64,000 nucleotides of DNA from Mycolicibacter arupensis. Its GTDB lineage: Bacteria; Actinomycetota; Actinomycetes; Mycobacteriales; Mycobacteriaceae. The stretch is taken from assembly GCF_002086515.1 (NCBI RefSeq), contig NZ_MVHH01000005.1:62001-126000 (forward strand), written 5' to 3'. Positions within the stretch are counted from its first letter, which is position 1; each line of letters starts with the position of its first letter. This document shows positions 51,908-59,665 of this stretch, piece by piece. Both the position numbers and the translations under genes were made by a program. The notes below the pieces were generated by a model. That model was not told where the DNA came from, did not search any database, and saw nothing but the letters and a program-made list of their open reading frames with translations.

Positions 51908-51924
51908 CACACCCGTGAGGTGTG
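51908..51924. promoter_or_regulatory. Inverted repeat between the divergent oxygenase genes
   Basis: CACACC-CGTGA-GGTGTG, perfect 6-nt arms with a 5-nt spacer, in the 246-nt region between the flavin monooxygenase (start 51784) and the AurF-type gene (start 52031). A plus-strand TATGCT (51956-51961) could be a -10 for the latter. The repeat may be an operator for one or both directions. The rest of the interval shows nothing further. Confidence 0.45.
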
Positions 51925-52030
51925 CCTAGCCTTAGGGTTTTGCCAAACTTGACGGTATGCTTCGGCTGGCTTTGACCCAGGGCGCTGCCGACCAGGGGCC
52001 CCGGGCCTGGACTAGAGGGATGGTTTCCTT

Positions 52031-53122
52031 ATGCCGACCGGCGTGATCGTCATCTGCTGGCTGCTGGCCGGCATGTGCGCGATCACTGCTGTGCCCTACT
52101 CGATCTTTTACCTGATCAGGCGGCTGAAGAACGCCATGTACGTCGGGGACGACGTGGCCTACGGCGAAAAGCTGGCGACCCTGTCGGAGAGTTCCGTTCG
52201 GCGCAACTTCAACCCCTATCTCGACATCGACTGGGATTCCGCCGAGCTCGACATCAGCACCGAGGACCCGCGCTGGGTCATCACCGGCGCGGACCCTCTG
52301 GGCCGCCACCCCTGGTATCAGGCACAGCCCCTGGACAAGAAGATCGCGATGGGCATGTGGCGCCAGGCCAATATGGCCAAGGTCGGCGTCCAGTTCGAGG
52401 GCATTCTGGTGCGGGGCCTGATGCACTACACGTTCTGGGTGCCTAACGGCTCACCGGAATACCGGTACTGCCTGCACGAGTGCATCGAAGAGTGCAACCA
52501 CACCCTGATGTTTCAGGAGCTGGTGAACCGCATCGGCGTGGATGTCCCCGGCATGCCGCGGTGGCTGCGGGTGCTCTCCCCGATCGTGCCGTTCTATGCC
52601 GGCCCCTGGCCGAACTGCTTCTTCTTCGGCGTACTGGCCGGCGAAGTGCCCTTCGACTACCTGCAGACCCTTGCCCTGCGTGAAGAGGACACCGTCCCGG
52701 CGATCGTCCGGCAGATGATCGGCATCCACGTCGCCGAAGAGGCGCGCCATATCTCGTTCGCTCACCAATACCTGGAGCGCCGGGTACCGCGGCTGTGGTG
52801 GAGCAGCCGCTTCATGCTCTCGCTGTATGTACCCGTGGTCATGCGGATGCTCGGCCAAGCGATGGTGGTTCCGCCTCGAAGCTTCTTCCGCGAGTTCGGT
52901 GTGCCCAGGTCGGCCCGCAAGCCGTGGTTCTTCGGCGCGCCGGAGTCCCGCCAGACCTGGCGAGACATGTTCGCCGATGTGCGGATGCTCTGCCACGAGT
53001 TGGGGCTCATGAATCCCGCGGCCCGGCTGATGTGGCGGATCTGCAAGATCGACGGGGCGCCCTCGCGCTACCGCGGCGAGCCGCAGCGCGCGCAGGTCGC
53101 GGCCCAACTCACCGACGTCTGA
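52031..53122 (+). CDS. AurF-type diiron N-/C-oxygenase with N-terminal membrane anchor
   Basis: A 363-residue ferritin-like diiron protein. A hydrophobic helix at residues 5-29 should anchor it in the membrane. All likely iron ligands are present in AurF-like spacing: Glu123, Glu154-x2-His157 (in ECIEECNHTLMF), Glu205, and His233-x3-Glu237-x2-His240 (in GIHVAEEARHISFAH). AurF oxidises an aromatic amine to a nitro group, and other members hydroxylate carbon or desaturate. First gene of a plus-strand run with methyltransferase, P450 and SDR. The membrane anchor suggests a lipid-like substrate. Confidence 0.85.
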   Translation: MPTGVIVICWLLAGMCAITAVPYSIFYLIRRLKNAMYVGDDVAYGEKLATLSESSVRRNFNPYLDIDWDSAELDISTEDPRWVITGADPLGRHPWYQAQPLDKKIAMGMWRQANMAKVGVQFEGILVRGLMHYTFWVPNGSPEYRYCLHECIEECNHTLMFQELVNRIGVDVPGMPRWLRVLSPIVPFYAGPWPNCFFFGVLAGEVPFDYLQTLALREEDTVPAIVRQMIGIHVAEEARHISFAHQYLERRVPRLWWSSRFMLSLYVPVVMRMLGQAMVVPPRSFFREFGVPRSARKPWFFGAPESRQTWRDMFADVRMLCHELGLMNPAARLMWRICKIDGAPSRYRGEPQRAQVAAQLTDV

Positions 53123-53153
53123 GCCGCGCACCGGGCTGTGCCATACTTTCGGT

Positions 53154-53987
53154 ATGGTGCGTTCCCCATCTGAGACCTTGGAAAAAGTCGGCGCCGATTT
53201 GGTGTACCGCATCTCGGCGATGCCGCTGTACAAGAAGGCCTTCAAATACTGGTACCCGTTCATGACCAAGCGGATGGGACACGACGACGTCGTCTTCCTC
53301 AACTGGGGCTACGAGCAGGAGCCGCCGCTGGGCCTGAAGCTGGATGAGGCCGACGAGCCCAACCGGTACTCGATCCAGCTCTACCACCAGACCGCCACCC
53401 AGATCGACCTGGCCGGCAAGAACGTGCTGGAAGTCAGCTCCGGACACGGTGGCGGCGCGTCTTTCTTGGCTCGTACCCTCAAGCCGGCCTCCTACACCGG
53501 CCTGGACTTCAATCCCGACGGCGTCGCCTTCTGCCAGCAGCGCCACCAGGTTGAGGGCTTGGACTTCGTGCAGGGCGACGCCATGAACCTGCCGTTCGGC
53601 GACAACTCGTTCGACGCCGTGGTCAACGTCGAGGCGTCCCACATCTACCCCGACTTCGCGCAGTTCGTCCGCGAAGTGGGTCGGGTGCTGCGGCCCGGCG
53701 GCCACTTCCTGCACACCGACTTCCGCGCCAAGGAAGACATCGAGTCCTGGCAGAAGACACTGGCCACGCCGCCCCTTCGGCTGGTCAACGAGCGCGACAT
53801 CAGCCGGGAGGTCGTCCGCGGCCTGGCGGCCAACTCGCCGCGCTCCAACGATCTGATCAATGAGCGGATGCCGTTCTTCCTGCGCCGCTTCGCGCGTGAG
53901 TTCGCCGTCGTCGAGGGATCGCTGTTCTACCGCGACCTGGACCGCGGCGAGATCACCTACCGCATTTTCGACCTCGTCAAGGACTGA
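53154..53987 (+). CDS. Rv2952-like SAM methyltransferase (copy 1)
   Basis: A 277-residue methyltransferase of the phthiotriol/phenolphthiotriol dimycocerosate methyltransferase type. KNVLEVSSGHGGGASFLARTL near residue 95 is the SAM motif, and the segment YTGLDFNPDGVAFCQQRH resembles Rv2952 strongly. It is about 60% similar by eye to the second copy at 56421. A TACTTT -10 at 53144-53149 would place the start site at 53156-53157, so translation may begin at the GTG at 53157 without a leader. It probably O-methylates a lipid-like diol or phenol. Confidence 0.88.
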   Translation: MVRSPSETLEKVGADLVYRISAMPLYKKAFKYWYPFMTKRMGHDDVVFLNWGYEQEPPLGLKLDEADEPNRYSIQLYHQTATQIDLAGKNVLEVSSGHGGGASFLARTLKPASYTGLDFNPDGVAFCQQRHQVEGLDFVQGDAMNLPFGDNSFDAVVNVEASHIYPDFAQFVREVGRVLRPGGHFLHTDFRAKEDIESWQKTLATPPLRLVNERDISREVVRGLAANSPRSNDLINERMPFFLRRFAREFAVVEGSLFYRDLDRGEITYRIFDLVKD

Positions 53988-54004
53988 GGACCGCCAAGAG
54001 CAGC

Positions 54005-54051
54005 GCCGGAGCGCTCGGGACTGAGGTTCCGGCGCTCCGGCTCTTCTTTTA
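54005..54051 (+). terminator. Intrinsic terminator after the first methyltransferase
   Basis: Perfect 10-bp stem GCCGGAGCGC (54005-54014) / GCGCTCCGGC (54032-54041) followed at once by TCTTCTTTTA. This is one of few classical stem-plus-T-run terminators visible in the window. It separates the AurF-methyltransferase unit from the P450 unit. Confidence 0.85.
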
Positions 54052-54173
54052 TGGTGACCGACGGCCCTTCGGGCGCCGGAAGCAATCGGGTTAGGGTGGC
54101 GGCAGCCTGATCGCAGGCGGCGCGGGGGCCAGTCGCGCGCCACACCCGACGATCGTGACGAGGGGCTTGCCAC

Positions 54174-55532
54174 ATGGACCAGAAGGACCTGACGCGTCGG
54201 CTTCGTTTTCGCGCCAGCCTGCTCAAGATCGGCACCGACGGACTTGTCGGGGTGGCTCGTGACCGGGCAACCGCCTACCGCTACGCCCTGACCCGACACG
54301 AAACCGCACCGCTGACCGACTTCGATCCCTTTGCCGCCGAGACCATGCACGATCCCTATCCGGGATATCGCACGCTGCTGTCCGGCCCGAAGGTCTGGTA
54401 CAGCCGCAAGCGCGGCATCTGGATCATCCCGGGCTACGACGAGGTCCGCCAGGCGTTGCGCGACGACGAGGCGTTGTCGTCGGCGGAGAGCCAGGCCCGC
54501 TTCCGGGTCCGGCTGCAGACCATGAACGCCACCGATCCGCCGGTGCACACCCGATTGCGCAGGTCGGTGTCGCGCGCCTTCACGCCCCGAGCCATGAAGT
54601 CGTGGGAGATCAATATCAACCGCGCCGCCGATGAATTGGTCGCCGCCATGATCGAACGCGGCAGCGTCGAGATCGTGGCCGACCTGGCCAAGCCCCTGCC
54701 CAACCGGCTCATCACCATGATGCTGGCGATACCGCAGGAGGACCGCCACCAATTCCTGGAATGGGCGGACACCATCAACGAGGCCGCGTTCGCACCGCTG
54801 AGCCTGCGTGGGATGGCGATGAACATGCGGTCGAGTCAGGCGGTCAACGCCATGTACCGCAGTCTCTACCCGATGATCGCGGCCCGTCGCGCCACGGCCG
54901 GCGACGACTTGATCTCGATGTTGGCGGCACCCAGCGGTGAGGACACCCTCTCCGATGACGAGGTGTTCTGGACCGCCTCCATGCTCGTCGGCGCCGGCAG
55001 CGAGACCACCACCAACCTGATCTCGGGCCTGTTCCTGACCCTGGCGCAACGTCCGGACGTGTATACACGGCTGCGCGAACACCCCGAATTGATCCCGGCA
55101 GCTATCGAAGAGCAGCTGCGGCTCGTCTCGCCGGTCCAGGGGTTCTATCGCACCGCGACCCGTGACTACCCGGTCGGCGACCACACCATTCCGGCCGGTG
55201 CACGGGTGTTGGTGCTCTATGCGGCGGCCAATCGGGATCCACGGCACTACCCCGACCCGGACACCTTCGACCTGGACCGCAATCCGACTGACCACCTGGC
55301 TTTCGGCGGTGGCGCGCACTACTGCCTGGGCACGCACCTGACCCGTATCGAAGTGAGCCGCGTGCTGACTCAGCTGACCCCCCATGTCAAGGAGATCCGG
55401 CTGGCCGGCGAGCACCGTTATCTGGTGAACGCCACGATGCGTGGCCTGGAACACCTGCCCGTCGAGTTGGTGCCGGCCGAATCCGGCGCGGCCCCCGCTC
55501 CCGCACACACCGGGAACACCGGCATCCGATGA
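54174..55532 (+). CDS. Cytochrome P450
   Basis: A 452-residue bacterial P450. The heme ligand is Cys384 in FGGGAHYCLG. The oxygen-activating I-helix reads AGSETTT at 274-280, and ExxR is Glu313/Arg316. It is soluble, with an N-terminal basic segment. It needs ferredoxin partners not found nearby. The ribosome-binding site GAGGGG precedes the ATG. It overlaps the SDR gene by 4 nt, so the two act together, probably hydroxylation followed by oxidation of the alcohol to a ketone. Confidence 0.95.
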   Translation: MDQKDLTRRLRFRASLLKIGTDGLVGVARDRATAYRYALTRHETAPLTDFDPFAAETMHDPYPGYRTLLSGPKVWYSRKRGIWIIPGYDEVRQALRDDEALSSAESQARFRVRLQTMNATDPPVHTRLRRSVSRAFTPRAMKSWEININRAADELVAAMIERGSVEIVADLAKPLPNRLITMMLAIPQEDRHQFLEWADTINEAAFAPLSLRGMAMNMRSSQAVNAMYRSLYPMIAARRATAGDDLISMLAAPSGEDTLSDDEVFWTASMLVGAGSETTTNLISGLFLTLAQRPDVYTRLREHPELIPAAIEEQLRLVSPVQGFYRTATRDYPVGDHTIPAGARVLVLYAAANRDPRHYPDPDTFDLDRNPTDHLAFGGGAHYCLGTHLTRIEVSRVLTQLTPHVKEIRLAGEHRYLVNATMRGLEHLPVELVPAESGAAPAPAHTGNTGIR

Positions 55533-56359
55533 GCGCCCAGCCGGTAGCGCTGGTGACCGGAGCAACAAGCGGCATCGGTGAGGCGACCGCCGACCGGCTG
55601 CATGCCGCCGGCTACCGAGTGTTCGCGGTGGGACGCAATCCCGAAGCGCTGCAACGCCTTGCATCGCGCGGGCTGACGGCTCGTTCGCTCGACATCACCG
55701 ACGAGGCGGCAGTCGATCGGCTGGTCGCCGAGATCACCGCCGAACACGACGGGGTCGATGTCCTCGTCAACTGCGCCGGATTTCCCCTGACGTGTCCGCT
55801 CGAACAGCTGGCACGAGATGACCTGCGCGACCTGTTCGAGACCAATGTCGTTGCGACACTTCACCTGGCACAGGCGGTGCTGCCGGGAATGCGCCAACGC
55901 GGTTCCGGCGTCATCGTCAACATCGGCAGCACCGGGGGCCGTTTCGCCAGCCCGGGCGCCGGTGGATACCACCTGGTCAAATACGGCATGGAGGCACTGT
56001 CGCTGTCCCTGCGCGCCGAAGTCGCGCCCTTCGGGGTCCGGGTCGTGCTGCTCGACCCGACTGCGGTGCGGACCCCCTTCGTGATCGCGCAGCAGGAAGC
56101 GCGACCGACCTACGCCGCCGATGATCCGTACGCCGCGTTCAAGATCCGCTATGCCGACAACACCCGCGAACTCTCGGCTAAGCGCGGAGTGATGATCGAA
56201 GCCGACACCGTCGCCTGCGCGGTGCTGCGCGTCGTCCGCGCCAAAAACCCCAAGCCCCGCTACGTGGTCGGCCTGTCCGGCAAGGCCACCGTGCTGGCGC
56301 GTGCGCTCGTGAGCGACCGAATGTGGGAGCGAATCCTGATGCGCGGACTACGCGACTGA
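55529..56359 (+). CDS. Short-chain dehydrogenase/reductase
   Basis: A 276-residue classical SDR. The cofactor loop is TGATSGIG at 10-17. The catalytic triad is Ser134, Tyr147 and Lys151 (YHLVK), with NCAG at 81-84. Arg36 after the second beta strand suggests NADPH preference. Overlaps the P450 stop by 4 nt (ATGA). It is a natural partner for converting a P450-made hydroxyl to a ketone, which the nearby Baeyer-Villiger enzyme could use. That order is inference. Confidence 0.92.
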   Translation: MSAQPVALVTGATSGIGEATADRLHAAGYRVFAVGRNPEALQRLASRGLTARSLDITDEAAVDRLVAEITAEHDGVDVLVNCAGFPLTCPLEQLARDDLRDLFETNVVATLHLAQAVLPGMRQRGSGVIVNIGSTGGRFASPGAGGYHLVKYGMEALSLSLRAEVAPFGVRVVLLDPTAVRTPFVIAQQEARPTYAADDPYAAFKIRYADNTRELSAKRGVMIEADTVACAVLRVVRAKNPKPRYVVGLSGKATVLARALVSDRMWERILMRGLRD

Positions 56360-56375
56360 CCGCACCTGCGCCCCG

Positions 56376-56395
56376 GACCCGGCCACGACCGGGTC
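56376..56395 (+). repeat. Hairpin between SDR and second methyltransferase
   Basis: GACCCGG-CCACGA-CCGGGTC, perfect 7-bp stem with a 6-nt loop, 17 nt after the SDR stop. No T-run follows, so it is at best a weak terminator or an mRNA-stability element. Confidence 0.45.
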
Positions 56396-56420
56396 TGCAG
56401 AATCGTGAGATACTTCTTCG

Positions 56421-57242
56421 ATGGTCACGATGAACCGCCTGATCTTCAATCCGGTATCCCACCGCGTCATGACGAACCCGTTCGTCTACCACCTGCTGTT
56501 CACCTCGTTTGTGACAAAGCGGTTCTCGACCCAGACCAAGATGCTCAGCGGCGACGACTGGCTGTTCCTCAACTACGGCTACGAAGAGGACCCGCCGATG
56601 GCGGTGCCGCTGGAGCCCGCCGACGAGGCCAACCGATTCTTCATTCAGCAGTATCACCGCACCGCCGCCCTCGCCGATCTGGCCGGCAAGAAGGTGCTCG
56701 AGGTGAGCTGTGGCCACGGGGGCGGCGCCTCGTACGTGAACCGGACTTTCAAGCCCGCGTCCTACACCGGGCTGGACCTCAACCCGACCGCCATCGAGTT
56801 CTGCCGTACCCGCCACCAGCTGCCGGGCATGGACTTTGTCGAAGGCGACGCGGAGAACCTGCCCTTCGAGGACGGTTCGTTCGACGTGGTGTTCCAGGTT
56901 GAGGCATCGCACCTGTACCCGCATCCGGCCAAGTTCTTCAACGGCGCGGCGCGGGTGCTGGCCCCCGGTGGGCACTTCCTCTACACCGATTTCCGCCGCC
57001 GCAGCGAGCTGGCCCGCTGGGACGCCGAGCTGGCCGCCACCGGACTGCGACTGGTGTCCCAGGAGGACATCAGCATGGACGTGCTGCGGGGTAATGAGAA
57101 GAACCTGGCACGCAAGCAGGACATGATCGCTCACCACGGCGGCCTGGCACGCTTCGCCAGCGCCGCGACCGACTGGACGTTCAACGGCGCCCTGAAGAAC
57201 GGCGAGTTCGTCTACCGCCTGTACTCGTTCACCAAGGACTGA
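56421..57242 (+). CDS. Rv2952-like SAM methyltransferase (copy 2)
   Basis: A 273-residue paralogue of the methyltransferase at 53154. KKVLEVSCGHGGGASYVNRTF and YTGLDLNPTAIEFCRTRHQLPGMDF are nearly those of Rv2952. The leader also mirrors copy 1: TACTTC, four bases, then ATGGT. It ends convergently 15 nt from the alpha/beta hydrolase gene. Two copies in one locus suggest two methylations on one product or a recent duplication. Confidence 0.88.
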   Translation: MVTMNRLIFNPVSHRVMTNPFVYHLLFTSFVTKRFSTQTKMLSGDDWLFLNYGYEEDPPMAVPLEPADEANRFFIQQYHRTAALADLAGKKVLEVSCGHGGGASYVNRTFKPASYTGLDLNPTAIEFCRTRHQLPGMDFVEGDAENLPFEDGSFDVVFQVEASHLYPHPAKFFNGAARVLAPGGHFLYTDFRRRSELARWDAELAATGLRLVSQEDISMDVLRGNEKNLARKQDMIAHHGGLARFASAATDWTFNGALKNGEFVYRLYSFTKD

Positions 57243-57257
57243 GCGAGCCGGTCGGCG

Positions 57258-58043
57258 CTATAGGCCGCGGTCGCCGAGCCAACCGTGGATGTGATCGGCG
57301 ACGAGTTTCCAGCCCGGTTCCAACATCATGTTGTGGCCCATGCCCGTAAAGAACTGGGCCTCGGTGTTGTAGGCACGCGCCGTGGCCCGCACCTCTTTGC
57401 AGGTATGCGCGCCGTCGTCTTCGGCGCCCAGCACCAACAGGGGCGCCGTCACGCGCTTAGGCCGGGGCAACCGCAGGATCAGGCAGTCCACGCTGATCCG
57501 TGGGCTGTCCTCTTGGAGTCGCGCCGCACAGTCGTCGACGATGTGCTCAGGGGTGGTCTCGGAAAAGAAATGCTGCCGAGCCCGTGCCGGGGTGCTGATG
57601 TAGGGCAATGCCTTACCGGTCACCGCCATCTTGATCGCATCCCACGGACGGTGGCGCATCCAGCGCAGGCTGGATCCGTAATTGCCCTGCGGCGGGATCG
57701 AGGCCATCAGCACTCCCGCCGGAGCCGGCCGGTTCTCCAGGTATTTCTGCACGATCAGGCCACCCATGGAGTGCCCGATCACCACCGGGGCCACCGGAAG
57801 GGCATCAGCCACCGACTGGAGGTCGGCGACGTAGTCATCGACACCGCAGGCCCGCAACGGCTTGTCGCTGGAACTGCCGCCGTGCCCCCGGAAGCTGACC
57901 GCCAGCGCACGGTAGCCGAGGTCGGCGAAGTAGCCCAGAAAATGGTCGTCCCAGCACCACGCGGCATGCCAGGCACCGTGGACGAACAGCAGAGGCACGG
58001 GGTGGGCCGCACTGGCGCAGCCCTTGTCGATGACCTCAAGCAC
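57258..58043 (-). CDS. Alpha/beta hydrolase
   Basis: A 261-residue hydrolase. Nucleophile Ser92 lies in GHSMGG, with Asp in LGAEDDGA near 209 and His in GMGHNMM near 238 as triad. LLFVHGAWHAAWCW supplies the oxyanion loop. No signal peptide. The GTG at 58043 has a GGGGAG ribosome-binding site. It lies 64 nt after the first secreted-protein gene on the same strand. It could hydrolyse an ester or lactone such as a Baeyer-Villiger product; this is inference from location. Confidence 0.9.
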   Translation of the reverse strand: MLEVIDKGCASAAHPVPLLFVHGAWHAAWCWDDHFLGYFADLGYRALAVSFRGHGGSSSDKPLRACGVDDYVADLQSVADALPVAPVVIGHSMGGLIVQKYLENRPAPAGVLMASIPPQGNYGSSLRWMRHRPWDAIKMAVTGKALPYISTPARARQHFFSETTPEHIVDDCAARLQEDSPRISVDCLILRLPRPKRVTAPLLVLGAEDDGAHTCKEVRATARAYNTEAQFFTGMGHNMMLEPGWKLVADHIHGWLGDRGL

Positions 58044-58107
58044 GTCGCTGCTCCCCTAGTCCGGTAACTAGCCCCCGGTAGTCGAATCCCCGGGCGCCGG
58101 CCTGCAC

Positions 58108-59457
58108 CTACACCGGGGTGATGTTGAAGATCGCGTCCCACAGGCCCTGGATGTCGAAGGGCCCGATGATCCCGACGTTGTCGAAGATGTTGTACCAGTA
58201 ATCGCCCAAGAATGCCTGCAGCTGCTCGGGGGTGGGCAGGAAAGCGCTGGTGTCGATGACGGGGTCCGGCGGCAGCTCGTTCTTGATGTCGAGCAGGACA
58301 GTGCCCAACCGCCACAACCACGCCTGCGTCTCGATCATCTCCGGGTTGGAGACGTTCGCGGTGCCGTCGTCGTAGGCGTCCATCCACTCACCGATGACGG
58401 GGTTGCCCGGCCACAGGTCATCCATGATCTTCACCAGCCAGTAGTAGCTGGGGGTGTTCCAGTCTTCCGGGTTGAAGATGTTGCCGCCGGGCTCGGGCAG
58501 CAGGCACGGCCCGGGGCAGACCGGGCTTCCCGGGATGAACGGGTTGAAGGCCAGCAGCGATGAGGCGATGAGCGACTGCGTCACGCGCGCGAATTCGATC
58601 GGGTCGGGCAGCGTGAACTTGTTGAAGTCGAACGGCTCCAGCAGGCTGTCGAAGAAGTTCGTGAACGGTGTGGTGAAGTCCATCGAGTAGTAGCTGCCCG
58701 CCCACGGCATCAGGGGGGCGTCCGGGTCGATGTTGGGGTAGTCCTCGGGGTTCAACCCCAGCTCCGCCAGCGTGCGGGTGCCCTCCCAGTAGTACCCGTC
58801 ATTGGCGTACCCGATGTTGATCATCCCCGGCCCATTGGGGTCGAAGTAGAACTCGTTGCCGTTGGTCATGGCCGAGAACGGGATCTGGAACCAGTTCTGG
58901 ATCAGCGGGAAGTTCTGCAGGCCCAGTGCGATCAGCACGCTCCACAGGGACTGGTCGATCCAGGTGAATCCGGTGATGGGGCTGGTCGGCATGACCGGGT
59001 AGCAGTCCAGACCGGCACAGCTCAGATCGATCGGAATCTGCACATTGGCCAGCATCGACAACTGCTGTCCCAAGCCGGGGAAGAAGCGGTCCCCCTCGTT
59101 GCCGGCACCGGAGATCAGCGGGAACGGGAACATCATCTGCAGGATGCCCTCGAAGTGCCCCATGTCGCCGGGGTCTTCACCCCAGGCGTTGGTCGGGCTT
59201 CCGGCGAACCACGGGCCGCTGTAGAACAGCGACTGCGCCAGCGTGTCCATCCCGTGGATCTCGTTCGCCGGGATGTTGACCAGGGCCTGGAACAGGTTCA
59301 GTGGAACGTTCCACAGCGACTCACCGGCGGTCAGTTGCGTGTCCACGTGGACCGTGGGCTGCACAGCAGCGGCCCGCGCAGCGGGAGCGACGGCGATCAC
59401 ACCGGCGGTGGTGATAGCCAGCCCCGCGGAGAAGTACGAACGCAAGGCTGCGGTCAT
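58108..59457 (-). CDS. Secreted four-cysteine protein, family unknown (paralogue A)
   Basis: A 449-residue exported protein with a signal peptide (residues about 1-30, ending ...AARAAAVQP). I recognise no enzyme domain. The mature part is rich in Asn, Trp, Pro and Asp. Conserved with paralogue B are WNVPLNLFQALVNIPANE, TNAWGEDPGDMGHF, PITGF, PLMPWAG, and two Cys pairs, SCAGLDC and VCPGPC. It is probably a cell-envelope protein. Start at 59457 is fixed by the signal peptide and a GGAAGGAC ribosome-binding site. Downstream of paralogue B with 208 nt between. Confidence 0.8.
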   Translation of the reverse strand: MTAALRSYFSAGLAITTAGVIAVAPAARAAAVQPTVHVDTQLTAGESLWNVPLNLFQALVNIPANEIHGMDTLAQSLFYSGPWFAGSPTNAWGEDPGDMGHFEGILQMMFPFPLISGAGNEGDRFFPGLGQQLSMLANVQIPIDLSCAGLDCYPVMPTSPITGFTWIDQSLWSVLIALGLQNFPLIQNWFQIPFSAMTNGNEFYFDPNGPGMINIGYANDGYYWEGTRTLAELGLNPEDYPNIDPDAPLMPWAGSYYSMDFTTPFTNFFDSLLEPFDFNKFTLPDPIEFARVTQSLIASSLLAFNPFIPGSPVCPGPCLLPEPGGNIFNPEDWNTPSYYWLVKIMDDLWPGNPVIGEWMDAYDDGTANVSNPEMIETQAWLWRLGTVLLDIKNELPPDPVIDTSAFLPTPEQLQAFLGDYWYNIFDNVGIIGPFDIQGLWDAIFNITPV

Positions 59458-59566
59458 CCGGGTGTCCTTCCAAGAAATGAGAAGTAGCTCTAGTCGCCGC
59501 GACACCGCCGCGTTGGGTTCAAGCAATCTATCAAAGTGTTAACTGAGCGCAAATCGTGAATCACTT

Positions 59567-59590
59567 GCTCGGAGCACAGGTACTCCGAGC
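59567..59590 (-). repeat. Hairpin between the two secreted-protein genes
   Basis: GCTCGGAG-N8-CTCCGAGC, perfect 8-bp stem. It lies 76 nt after the stop of paralogue B and about 110 nt before the start of paralogue A. No T-run follows on the minus strand. It may be a weak terminator or an operator; the remainder of this 208-nt gap shows nothing clear. Confidence 0.5.
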
Positions 59591-59665
59591 GCCTGGCAGG
59601 CGGAGTAAGGCCAGCAGCTACCGCCGGCACCTCACAGGGAGGCGTCGTTTGCGAGGGTGCACCAC

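Noticed and set aside
53109..55664. An 851-codon open frame on the minus strand across the methyltransferase, P450 and SDR genes
   Set aside because: It is antisense to three genes with clear catalytic motifs, its translation has no domain, and long antisense frames are common in GC-rich DNA.
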